DNA of 64,000 nucleotides from Phyllostachys edulis (lineage: Eukaryota > Streptophyta > Magnoliopsida > Poales > Poaceae): positions 10,856,221-10,920,220 of the forward strand of contig CM070568.1 in assembly GCA_036346405.1 (NCBI GenBank), read 5' to 3'. Each line of letters starts with the position of its first letter. Position 1 is the first letter of the stretch. The position numbers were made by a program, and so were the translations under genes. Of this stretch, positions 23,170-33,752 are shown in pieces. The notes below the pieces were generated by a model that ran no database searches, had not been told where the DNA came from, and worked only from the letters and a program-made list of their open reading frames with translations.

Positions 23170-24425
23170 AGAGACTTTGATATTTTCTATGACGCATCCT
23201 GTCAGGGCCTTGGATGCATACTGATGCAAGAAGGTAAAGTTGTGACTTATGCATCTCGCCAGTTGAGGCCACGTGAAGGAAACTACCTGACTCATGATTC
23301 GGAGTTAGCCGTAATTGTGCATGCTTTGAAAATCTGGCATCATTACCTCCTCGGTAACCGTTCTGAGATTTTCACGGATCACAAGAGCCTGAGCTATATC
23401 TTCACTTAGTCAGAACTCAACCTTAGACAAAGAAGATGGCACACTTCATCTCCGTCAAGACCACTTACTAAAGCAGTAAACTAGCAGAATTGTCTATGGC
23501 CAGGATCGTCTGTTTGCATGGAGTGCCCAAAAAGATAGTATCCGACAGAGGTTTACAGTTCACCTCTAGGTTTTGGAAGAGCCTGCATAAAGCCTTGGGA
23601 ACTGGACACAACTTCAGCACAACATATCATCCCCAAACAGATGGCTAGACTGAACATGTAAATCAAATCCTATAAGACATGCTTTGAGCCTATGCTATAG
23701 ATTATAGAAAGAGTTGGGATCCAAATCTTCATACAACAACAGCTACCAAGCCAATTTGCAGATGTCACCATTTGAAGCACTGTATGGTAGAAAGTGTAGA
23801 ACTCCTCTCCTTTGGGATCAAGTGGGAGAACATCAATTTTTTGGACCTGAATTAATAAAAGAAGTCGAAAGCAAGGTGAAGGCAATAAGAGAGCGGTTGA
23901 AAGTTGCTCAGTCCTGACAGAAAAGCTATGCTGATAATCATCGGAGAGACTTGTCTTTTGAGGTAGGAGATTTTGTCTATCTCAGAGTTACTCCGCTCAG
24001 GGGAGTAAGAAGATTTCGGACTAACGAAAAACTAGCACCCAGATTCATTGGACCATATAAGATTTTGGCAAGAAGAGGTGAAGTTGCTTACCAGTTAGAG
24101 CTACCAGCATCCTTGTCTACAGTGCATGACGTCTTCCATGTATCGCAACTAAAGAAATGTCTTCGAGTTCCAACAGAGGAAACACCGCTTAAGAGCATCG
24201 ATCTTCAGGAAGATCTCACCTATGTGGAGCAACCAATCAAGATCCTTAATGTGGCAGAGCGTATCACCAGAAGCAAGATCATCCGTTCATGTAAGGTTCA
24301 GTGGAGTAATCATTCAGAAGAAGAAGTCACTTGGGAGCGAGAAGAAGATTTAAAAGCCGAGTACCCCCACCTTTTTGCTAACCAAGTCTGGATCTCAGGG
24401 TCGAGATTCCCTTTAAGGGGTAGGT
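23170..24425 (+). pseudogene. RNase H-integrase-chromodomain remnant
   Basis: Directly after the LTR end the frame reads FDIFYDASCQGLGCILMQEG, the start of Ty3-type RNase H, so everything from PBS to RT is deleted. RNase H stops near 23430 (LNLRQRRW). A second deletion jumps to the integrase core (AHFISVKTTY, IVSDRGLQFTSRFWKSLHKA, TYHPQTDG). The better-preserved C-terminus spans 23714-24420: SPFEALYGRKCRTPL, the GPYKILARRGEVAYQLELP GPY/F module, VFHVSQLKKCLR, and a chromodomain (KVQWSNHSEEEVTWERE) ending near the stop at 24423. In-frame stops are present. Confidence 0.92.
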
Positions 24426-24426
24426 T
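24408..24426 (+). other. Polypurine tract
   Basis: TCCCTTTAAGGGGTAGGTT immediately precedes the 3' LTR and matches the tract of the 1-8129 element. Confidence 0.8.
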
Positions 24427-25968
24427 TGTAACAGCCCAATTTTCAATTTTCAGTTAAAAATAAAATTTAATTATTTTTTTGGGTTTTTCTGAAATTTTAA
24501 AAAACTTTTCTTATTTAGTTCAAGGCCAAAATAAAATTAATTACAAAATTAGTTACTAATTATAAGTTGGAGCTATTTTATTTAAGTCCAAAATAACTTA
24601 GGGAATTTATGTAAATTTTCTCATAATTTTTTGACTTTATTTGCTATTTTCTAAAGCCTAAATGAATTAATAGAATTATTTAAATTACTAAATCAATTTA
24701 AAACCTCCAAACTCCTTTTGCGCCGAATCTCACCCGGCCCAACTCACTTTCACACACGTGCAACCCCCTTGTGTTCGGACGGTCCGAACATCACCATGCC
24801 CGTTCGGACGGTCCGAACATCTCTCTCGCAGCGTCTCTTACACGTGGGACCCACTACGCCCACGTCACCTTCTTCCTCTTTCCTTTCTTCTTCCCCGATT
24901 CCACTTCGGTTCCTTCCGCCATTAGCGCCGTTTCAAACCTTCTGAACCGGCCTTCACCTTCCTTTATCTCGCCTTAATTTCCTTAAAATTGCCGACGATG
25001 CCGCGCGGCCAACTTGCACCCTACGTCGCCTTGTCCTCGCCCGCGCCCTATAAATAGGAGCTCTAGGACCGCCTTGCCCTCCTCATCCCAACGCCGCTAC
25101 CCTCATAGCCGCTCTCTCCCTCAGTTGGCCGAAATTTGGAGTTGAAGCTCAAGACCGAAGCTTCTTCCACCGCTGAATTACTTGCTGTCGACGACGCTTT
25201 GGCTACCCCGACCACCCCATCGTCTACGCCACGCTAAGAGCTACACCGTGCCTCCTCTCATTCCGCCTGAGGACCCCTACAACGCCAGCGCCACCTTTGA
25301 CCTAACCTCACCGCTGCTATTCCTCGCCGCAGACAACCAAAACCTTACACCCGCTAGCTCCCAAGGTGAGCATCTTGTTCAACACGTCGCAGAGGGCCGG
25401 CAAGCTCAACACTGGAACATCGCCGGCCACGGGCTGACGTGGCGTGTCCACATAGGCGCCACCTCAGCGCCAAGTCAGCCCTAGTGCCTACGTGGCTGCT
25501 CGCGTGTACACTTGCATGGATGTGATCTTTCGGACCACCCGTTCGGACTACGCATGAGAACGTTCGGACCACGAACATTGGGCCCACATGTCATAGAGAG
25601 AAAGAGAATTTCCTTTAGAAATTTAATCAAGAAATTCCAGAAAAACTCTTTTTAGGATTTTCTTTTAGATTTAAAATTCCCGGGGTTCGTTCTCCTTCAT
25701 AGGAACTCCGATTTCGACGATTCAAATTACTAAATTCATATAAATTCAAGATCTAGCCAACTAAACCAAAATTATTTAATTTGGAGTTAATTTATGTTTA
25801 TTTAAATTTGGCTCATTTTTACGTATAGATTTCGACGAATCCAGTGGATTTGAATTAGAAGAAGGAGATTTCTTCGAGCAAGGCAAGTTATACCCTTGAA
25901 CGTGTTGATCCTATTATTTTAAATTATTTACACAGAGAATCTGGGATCCTTCATTTTTGGGTTTGACA
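24427..25968 (+). repeat. 3' LTR, internally deleted
   Basis: 1,542 bp. It aligns with the 5' LTR through TTTTAAATTATTTA near 25930, then jumps to the terminal segment ACAGAGAATC…GTTTGACA. The missing part corresponds to about 21737-23125 of the 5' LTR and includes the palindrome/stem-loop module. Confidence 0.9.
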
Positions 25969-25973
25969 TATCA

Positions 25974-26537
25974 TTTCCATATACAAAGATGACTAATAAA
26001 TAGGCAAAAAATAATTATTATCGGAGTAACGACCTTAAGGTTAAAGCTTACAATTAATGCCTCAGAAGGGGAATAGCTAGATTAAACTGTAGCGGAAGAT
26101 AACAGAATAACTTCAGTGAAGCCCATCCATATGCCCACAAGCAATCGGTTGGGGTAGCCTGACCTAGTTCTACACGATCCTTGAAGTAGACCTTGTTGAC
26201 CGACGATTCTTCCACTTTTATCTGAATGATTATAGCAAGGTTGAGTACACAATTATACTCAAGAAGTTGCACCATAGAATGAAAATATAGATGATGGCTT
26301 ATTCCAAATGATATGACTTCTGTGGTTATCTTGCAATAAAGTAGTATTTGCAATTGAATACAATAAAAGATCGAAAGCATAATTCAAAACAAATAAACAG
26401 TAACAATTTAACAGTTGTTTTCACAAATGACACAAAGCCTAATCAAATTCTTTCACACAGCCACATGAGTTAAATCACACAGCTGTCCATTTGCAATTGT
26501 TTTTATGAAAATCTACCCCTCGCGTGAAAACCCTCAG
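25974..26537 (-). repeat. Solo LTR piece 2
   Basis: Continues the broken LTR (compare about 43476-44038). It ends at CTCAG, where the full-length gypsy element inserted. Confidence 0.85.
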
Positions 26538-28756
26538 TGTAATACCCTGTTCACCGAGTAGAGAGAATATAATCGGGAAAGGTTATTAGTAAAATTTAAT
26601 ACCCTGTTCACCTAGGCTTCCACTGCCTTGTGGCCGGCCACCAGGCCTAAGAGAGCGAGGCGCCATGGGCCTTAAGCCCAAACCGTCCCACTCCCCTCTA
26701 AACCTAGCCCCAAGCCACCCCTCCCCCTTTCCCACTCCAAGCCACCACCTCCCCTTGGTGCCGCCCCATCTCTCCCTGCCTTGGTGCCACCCCATCTCCC
26801 CTGGTTGCTGCCCCTACCGTGGTGCCTCCCCTTCTCGCCATCGGAGCTCCCTGCTGCCGGCAATCGCGAGGAAAAGAGGAGGAGGACAGCAGTGTAGCCG
26901 GCCAAAGGATGGAAGGAAAAGGGTGAGGAGAAGGAGGATATTCTTCTTGGGGGATCAACCAGCGTCCCCCTGAGGTTCTTCAAGGGTAACGTAAGGTGTT
27001 CTTCACTGTTTTATTCTTATTAGATGCAAATTCGATTAGGTTGATTGGATCGAATTGCTGCTGTTAGATATTCAGCTCTGTCCAGTAGGTTGCGTGGCCT
27101 ATTTTGGATTTTTGGAGGCCGAATTTGAGATTTCCATCTCCTAGAGATATTTGGGAATTGTTCTTAGCTTTCTGTAGCCACCAAGAACACTTAATTCTGA
27201 CTTACGGTTCAAAAGATATGGTATAATCTTTCCTGCTGTCCTGAATTCCTGACGTGAATGAACTGTCAAGTTGTCTTTTAAAATATGATTAAGATAATAG
27301 TAGATTCAGGGTTTCCACCCAACTAGGTTGTTGTATAATTTTAGTTAACCTTTCTATAATGATAAATAACACTCAATTTGGAGTTGTAGAACAAAAAAAT
27401 ATGATTATTTCTCTACTGCTATGTAGTTCTGTTAGACAGATTCGATGTTCGACTTTCAGAGGATTATTGACGTAGGTTTTTGGCCGATTTGGGAGAGCCC
27501 GCCAACTAGACTTTTGTGTAGGATATTGTCATATTTCCATAGGATATGAGAGCACACCATTTCGAGTCTCAGATCATTAGTTATGATTTATTTTGTACTT
27601 GCTGCCCAGATTGTAGTCCTATTAGACTGTCGGTTTATTTGAGTAGATCGACTTTGTGATCCTTAGGTTAGGATGCTGCGATTAGATGTTTTGAGCGACA
27701 TCCTGTTCACATGGTTCCTTATTCAGGTATTTAATCTGTGTAGGAGGGGGGATTTCGAGTGTACCAGCTTCCATCTTGCCTCATAACGCTTCGCAGAGCA
27801 GAAGGCAAGTACATTGTAATTCTTAATGTTGATAATTGCTGAGTGCATGTATTCATACTGTTATTTCTATGATCCATGATTACATTCAATGTTTCATGTT
27901 CCTTTCATATCCGTTAATCCATGTTGAAAGAGAGGATGTCTTTCATTATTCATGTTTCATTCCATTCATTCATTTGTTCATGTTTCTTCCACGGGAGTGG
28001 AAAATAAAGACCCATCAATTTTAATATGGGCACGTAAGACCCACCATTCCAATGTGGGCAGATTTGGATCCCCGTATGAAACGTTCTTCATACGGGCCTT
28101 GGATCCCCGTATTTTGTTAAATGCGGGCCTAAGTGAACACCGATGGGTGTGTCACTAGCTATACCGGTATAAGCAGAAGTGTAGTCCATTCATTCAATTC
28201 ATTCCATTCATTCATATGTTTCTTTTAGTTTTATGTACATATTCTTAATGATACTGTATTGTTCATATTCAGAGTAGTTCCAATCATTCTTTTGTACTTG
28301 CTGAGTCCTAGATTCGTTCTTGCTTTTGTTTGTTTATTCTAGGTGATCGCTGTTGATGGCATTCATGGGAGGGAGTAGACACACATAATTCATTCACTTC
28401 ACAATATTCAAGTTTCAATAATATGATTTTGTTCCTGTCTTTCATTCGTTAAGTGATGAATTGTAATAAATAGAGGTCGATGATGGATGATATTTTTCTC
28501 TATGTTTTGGTTGATTAAATAATGGCTTGTGATCCTTGATTACTCCTTTGATATAGTTATCTTAGTGGATTCAGTAGACTTGAATAATTGAAGTTTGTGA
28601 ACTGTCGTTGGATTCAGATTATGTTCCTTCATTTGTTCTATTATATGTTGTTCTCTTTATGCCATTAGATGAGATATTTTTTAAATTCTTCCGCATTATG
28701 GTTGTATGTTAGTCCTTTAGGTAACATCTTGGCTTCTGAATAGCTAGGGTGTTATA
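26538..28756 (+). repeat. 5' LTR
   Basis: 2,219 bp, ends GGGTGTTATA (CA mutated to TA). The first 75 bp contain a repeated AATACCCTGTTCACC where the 3' LTR has unrelated sequence, a local rearrangement. It has the palindrome TATACCGGTATA (28160-28171; 35432-35443 in the 3' LTR) and a donor-like GAAGGCAAGT at 27801-27810. Confidence 0.93.
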
Positions 28757-28758
28757 GT

Positions 28759-28770
28759 TGGTATCAGAGC
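28759..28770 (+). other. Primer-binding site, initiator tRNA-Met
   Basis: A perfect TGGTATCAGAGC, two bases after the 5' LTR. Confidence 0.93.
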
Positions 28771-28958
28771 GGGTTTAGATCCGTGGTTAATAGAAATATA
28801 TTAAAATGACACACTGTGCACAGTAGGTGGGGTTGGGTAATTCATTGTTTCCGTATTTCCATTGTTATGTTTCAATTGTTGAGCAATTGTTAAATTGTTT
28901 CTATGCTTATATTACTGTTAAGCTAAATGATTAGCTCTATATGCTTTGGTGTTCTTAG

Positions 28959-30115
28959 ATGGCAAGAAGTAGAGGCCGTGGTTGTGGAGCGGTCCGTGGC
29001 CGTGGTCGTCCACCCGGCCGTGGTCGTGGCCGTGGACGTGGTCCGGCAATGTCTTCATCTTTGTCTCGAGGAGGCTCTGGTCTTTGTCATTGAGGAGGTT
29101 GCCTCATTGCTCATCCGCCGCATGGCTCGGGCCGCGTGAGCTGTTATCATTCATAATCTTCGGAGGGGAATCCAACAACTCCGTCAGCAAGTGCAGCCCC
29201 TCTGCGGCAATTTGACTGCTAGAAACCGGTTGTTGCGTTAGCCCACCGGCTAGGATGAGCCTCCGCGAGTGGATGTCGCTTCGTCTGGATACCTTTGACG
29301 GAGCGGGTACTCCGGTTCAAGCTGCAGATTGGTTACGATATATGGAAAGGCAGTTTGGTGCCTTAGAGATGACTTCGGCGCAGAAGGCGCGATTCGTGGC
29401 CTTTCAACTGAAGGGCCAAGCTGATATCTGGTGGGAAGGGGTTCTTTCAGCTAGGACCCCAGTTCGAGGACCAGTCACTTGGGAAGTATTTGTGGAACTG
29501 TTCAGGACCAAATTCTATTTAGATTCCTTCCTTGAGAGGATGGAGCAATCACTGCTGACATTTGTTCAAGGAAAGATGTTAGTGTCAGAGTATGAGACTA
29601 GATTCAACAATCTGGTACGCTTTGTACCAGCAGTGGCTAATGATGATCGGGAGAAGGCCAAGAGGTTTCGCAGGGGCCTCAATCAAGAGTATCGCCACGT
29701 TCTGGGGGTGACTGGCTTGCGTTACTTCAGCTCCGTGGTCAAACAGGCCAGGGGAATGGAGCTGGAGAGAGATCTTTCTTCACAGAGGCAGGTTGCTAGT
29801 GTCCCTATCCCTACTGGTGGTTCTGGTAGTGGCCAGAAGCAGAGTTTTAGTGGGGGAGGCGGGTCTTCTCAGCGACCTGCTCCCAAGAGGTTTTAGGGGA
29901 GTCAGCACACTCGTCCTGTTCAGCAATGGTAGTCTTCTTCATCGACGCCACGTTCTTCATCATCCACACTACAGATGCACCCTACTCCAGGTCAAGGTAT
30001 GATATGCTTCAGGTGTGGTGAGGGCACCGGGCTTCAGAGTGTTCATTCAAGGGAACGTGTCGTTAGTGTGGCCGGGAAGGCCATAAGTTGTCAGTTTGCA
30101 AACAAAACCCAGCGA
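28959..30115 (+). pseudogene. Gag with zinc-knuckle remnant
   Basis: The start at 28959 opens an Arg/Gly-rich segment (MARSRGRGCGAVRGRGR), soon broken by a frameshift. The gag core is open from 29255: LDTFDGAGTPVQAADWLRYM, FQLKGQADIWWEG, and FQ/ESYETRFNNL-like motifs before a Gly/Ser/Gln-rich linker. A stop follows at 29894. Then MICFRCGEGTG begins the CCHC knuckle near 30000, and a frameshift breaks it before a second knuckle-like segment (about 30060). Capsid/nucleocapsid role is inferred from family. Confidence 0.88.
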
Positions 30116-30374
30116 GCATCATCAAGTGGGAGTCAGTTCTAGCAGCATCTTCTTCCAGTGTTCCACAGGGTTCAGTTCAGACCCTGGCTGCTATTCCTGC
30201 ACCTTAGTACTCTTCAGGGTGGGTTCCTCCTGTAGCTTTCTCTCTTGCACCTCCTGCGGGGTTCTACTGGAACCCTGTACCGTCTGCACCACCTTCGTTC
30301 GCTACCTCTGCGACAGTCCCGGTTCACCCTTCGCAGAGTGTCGGTGCGTCTTCTGCTTCGGCACCACCAGGAGT

Positions 30375-32270
30375 CTACGCCATGCCCACCCCTGAGACTG
30401 TGGGCCGTCCTGATGTGGGGATAGGTACCTTGCTAGTCGATTCACATGAGGCTTTCATTCTTTTTGATTCAGGGGCTTCATATTCTTTTGTGTCTCTGGA
30501 GTTTGCTAGAAGGGCAGGTTTGAGTTTGTAGTGTATTTCTGAATCCGTTGTAGTCAGTTCTCCAGGGGGTCTTATTTCTAGCTCTACAGCATGTCCGGGC
30601 TGTTCTATCACTATTGATGATGAGAATTTCACTGCTAACCTTATGGTGATTCAGTTGTCACTTTTTGATGTTATTCTGGGCATGGACTAGTTATTCAGTT
30701 ACCGTGCCAAGATTTGTTGTTTATGGAAGACGGTGACTTTGCAAGCTCCGCCGGTGAAGAACTGGTGTTTCAGGGCAGTGCACCGTCTGATTCCTTGTTC
30801 GTGTTGGCTAGTCTGTTTTCCAGTCGTCGGGCCTCAACCATTGGGTTGCTTTGGTCTCTCACTGGGAAGGCTGATTCTTCACTGCGTATTGAGGAGATTC
30901 CTGTGGTAAATGAGTATCCTGATGTCTTTCCTGTGGAGCTTCCTGGGATGCCTCCAGAGCGTAAAGTGGAGTTCTGGATTGATCTGATTCTGGGAACTCG
31001 ACCTATTTCAATGTCTCCATACCGATTGGCATGACCCTTCCAGGAGGAGTTGAAGAAGCAATTGGACGATTTGCTGTCCAAAGATATGATTCGGCGTAGT
31101 GTTTCGCCGTGGGGAGCGCATGTTCTATTCACCAAGAAGAAAGATGGCAGTTGGTGTATGTGTGTGAACTACTGGGCTCTTAATCAGGCTACTGTGAAGA
31201 ATAAATATCCTTTGCCCCGCATTAAGGATCTCTTTGATCAGCTGAAGGGAGCTAAAATATTCTCCAAGATTGACCTTCAGTGAGGTTATAACCATATTAG
31301 AGTTCGGGAGCAAGATATTGAGAAGACGGCTTTCTCTACGAGGTATGGCCATTATGAGTACAAAGTTATGTCCTTTGGATTAACAAATGCTCCTGCAGTT
31401 TTCATGGAAGCCATGAATAGTATGTTGCACCCGTACCTTGATGATTTCGTTGTGGTATTCATTGACGATATATTGATCTATTCCAAGACGGAAGAGGATC
31501 ATGGTCAGCATTTGAGGTTGGTTCTCGAGACTTTAAGAGAGAACCAATTTTATGCCAAGCTGAAGAAGTGTGAATTCTGGATTTTTGAAGTTGGGTTTCT
31601 GGGCCATGTAATCAATCAAGAGGGCATTTCAGTTGATCCTAGCAATATCTCAACAATGGTAGAATGAAAAAGGCCAACCAATGTCAAGGAAGTGAGGAGT
31701 TTTCTGGGTTTAGCTGGTTATTACCGGCGCTTCATGGAGGGTTTCTCTACCATTGCTAGACCGATGTCTCAATTGACATAGAAAGGTGTCAAATTTCAGT
31801 GGTCAGATGCATGTGAGAGCAGTTTCTGTACTTTGAAAGATAAGTTGGTGACCGCTCCTATTCTTACTCTTCCTGAGCCTGGGAAGCGTTTCACTATTTA
31901 TTCAGATGCATCTAGAGTTGGGCTTGGTTGTGTGCTCATGCAGGATGGCAAGGTGATTGCCTATGCATCGAGACAATTGAAGAAACATGAGTAGAATTAT
32001 CCTACTCATGATTTAGAGCTTGCCACAGTAGTTCTTGCTTTAAAGATCTAGCGCCATTATTTGTACGGCGAATCTTGTGATATATTCACTGATCACAAGA
32101 GTCTGAAATACATCTTTACCTAGAAAGATTTGAACCTGAGGCAGAGAAGGTAGTTAGAGTTAATAAAAGACTATGATCTCACCATTCAGTATCACCCTGG
32201 CAAGGCGAATATTGTAGCAGATGCTCTGAGTCGCAAGACGACACCTCCTACGTTCAGTTGTCTTATCGCT
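30375..32270 (+). pseudogene. Protease, reverse transcriptase and RNase H, stop-ridden
   Basis: Protease: FILFDSGASYSFVSLEF near 30460 and FDVILGMD followed by TAG in place of the Trp codon. RT: EYPDVFPVELPGMPPERKVEF, SVSPWGAHVLFTKKKDGSW, PLPRIKDLFDQLKGAKIFSKID, YKVMSFGLTNAPAVFM, and catalytic FIDDILIYSKTEEDH near 31465. RNase H: FTIYSDASRVGLGCVLMQDG, THDLELATVVLALKI, FTDHKSLKYIF and YHPGKANIVADALSR. Many in-frame stops, mostly TAG at positions where relatives have Gln or Trp codons. It is not translatable. Confidence 0.93.
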
Positions 32271-32282
32271 GACTTTGAGCGT

Positions 32283-33663
32283 ATGGATATCTCCTTTTGC
32301 TTTGCGGGTACCGCCCAGACAGAGACTCATTTGCTTCTTGAGTCAGCCATTCCAGATTGTGTGCCACAGGAGGCACAGGTAAAAGATGAGATTCTAAGGG
32401 AAGCACATCGTACTCCATATACCGTACATCCTGGTGATACCAAGATGTACAAGGATTTGAAGAAGAGTTTCTGGTGGAAAAGGATGAAGGTCGACATTGC
32501 TCAGTGTGTAGCATCTTGTGGAGTTTGCCAGCGGGTTAAGGCTGAGCATAAGTGACCAGCAGGTTTGTTGCAACCTTTGGAGTTTCGGTTTGGCCATGGG
32601 ATGACATCTCCATGGATTTTGTAGTGGGTTTACCTCGCACGCAGCGAGGGAAGGATGCTATTTGGGTCATAGTGGACCGGTTCAGTAAGTCTGCATATTT
32701 TCTTCCTATTCGTACGACCAATTCAGCGAGTGATTTGGCTCCTCTCTATGTGCGAGAGGTAGTACGGTTGCACGGTGTATCTAAGACTATTGTTTCTGAT
32801 CAAGATGCTAAATTTGTCTCTAAGTTCTGGGAGAGTTTGCAAAGTGCTTTGGGCACACAGCTTCGTCTTAGTACGCATTCCACCCCCAAACAGATGGTCA
32901 GTCTGAACGCACCATTCAGACACTGGAGGATATGCTTAGATGTTGTGTTATGTCTTGGAAGGGAGGTTGGGAAGACCACCTAGTTTTGGCAGAATTCGCC
33001 TATAACAACGGTTACCACGCTAGCATTCGAGCTGCACCGTTTGAGGTTCTTTATGGACGGAAGTGCAGGTCTCCGTTGTGCTGGGATGCAATTGGAGAGC
33101 GGGCAGTTTTGGGTCCCAATTGGGTTCAGCAAACTGTGGCTAGAGTAGCAGAGATTAGGAAGAATCTGTTAGCTGCTCAGATCCGACATAAGAGTTATGC
33201 AGATGTCAGAAGGCGAGATTTGGAATTCGAAGTGGGGAGCGAGGTTCTTTTGAGGGTATCGCCTGCCAGAGGTGTAGTGCGTTTTGGTACCAAATGGAAG
33301 CTTAGCCCGAGGTACGTTGGACCATTTCCAATCATGGCATGAATTGGGAAATTGGCTTATCGCTTGGATCTTCCTGAGTCCATGCGCGAAGTTCATAATG
33401 TGTTTCATGTAACCATGTTGAGGAAATTTTTGAGAGATCCAGAGCATGCTATTCCATTGGAGCCATTGAGTATTGAGCAGGATCTTACTTTTGAGTCCCG
33501 ATCAGTGAAAATTCTGGAAGAGTCAGAGCGGGTTCTGAGAAACAAGACTCAGAAGTATGTCAAGGTTCTTTGGTCTCACCAGACTGAGAGAGAGGCTACT
33601 TGGGAGCTAGAGTCTCGCATGCACGAGCAATATCCCGACCTGTTTGCTTCTGGTACGTGTTAA
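32283..33663 (+). pseudogene. Integrase with chromodomain-like end, frameshifted
   Basis: The N-terminal zinc domain ends CVASCGVCQRVKAEH. The core has SMDFVVGLPRTQRGKDAIW (first Asp) and IVSDQDAKFVSKFWESL (second Asp). At about 32880 a frameshift scrambles the HPQTDGQSE region, which would carry the catalytic Glu. The next frame, from 32932, resumes with FAYNNGYHASIRAAPFEVLY and GRKCRSPLCW, then the GPY/F module GPFPIMA broken by TGA at 33340. It continues VFHVTMLRKFLRDPEH and a chromodomain-like end (VKVLWSHQTEREATWELE) to the stop at 33661. Confidence 0.92.
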
Positions 33664-33737
33664 ATTCGTTGATTCCAATTCCATAGTAATTCGTTCTTGT
33701 GTTCGTTTCGACGGTTAGAATTCGAGGTCGAATTCTA

Positions 33738-33752
33738 TTAAGGGGCGTAGAA
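33738..33752 (+). other. Polypurine tract
   Basis: Purine-rich TTAAGGGGCGTAGAA immediately before the 3' LTR. Confidence 0.75.

Larger units (their letters stand above)
20159..25968 (+). mobile_element. Ty3/gypsy chromovirus with large internal deletions
   Basis: Plus-strand element: 5' LTR 20159-23169, pol remnant 23170-24425, polypurine tract, 3' LTR 24427-25968. Flanking 5-mers TATCG (20154-20158) and TATCA (25969-25973) match at four of five bases. The interrupted LTR family (compare 43465-43485) supports TATCA as the original site. PBS, gag, protease and RT are missing. The 3' LTR lacks about 1.4 kb relative to the 5' LTR. Confidence 0.93.
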
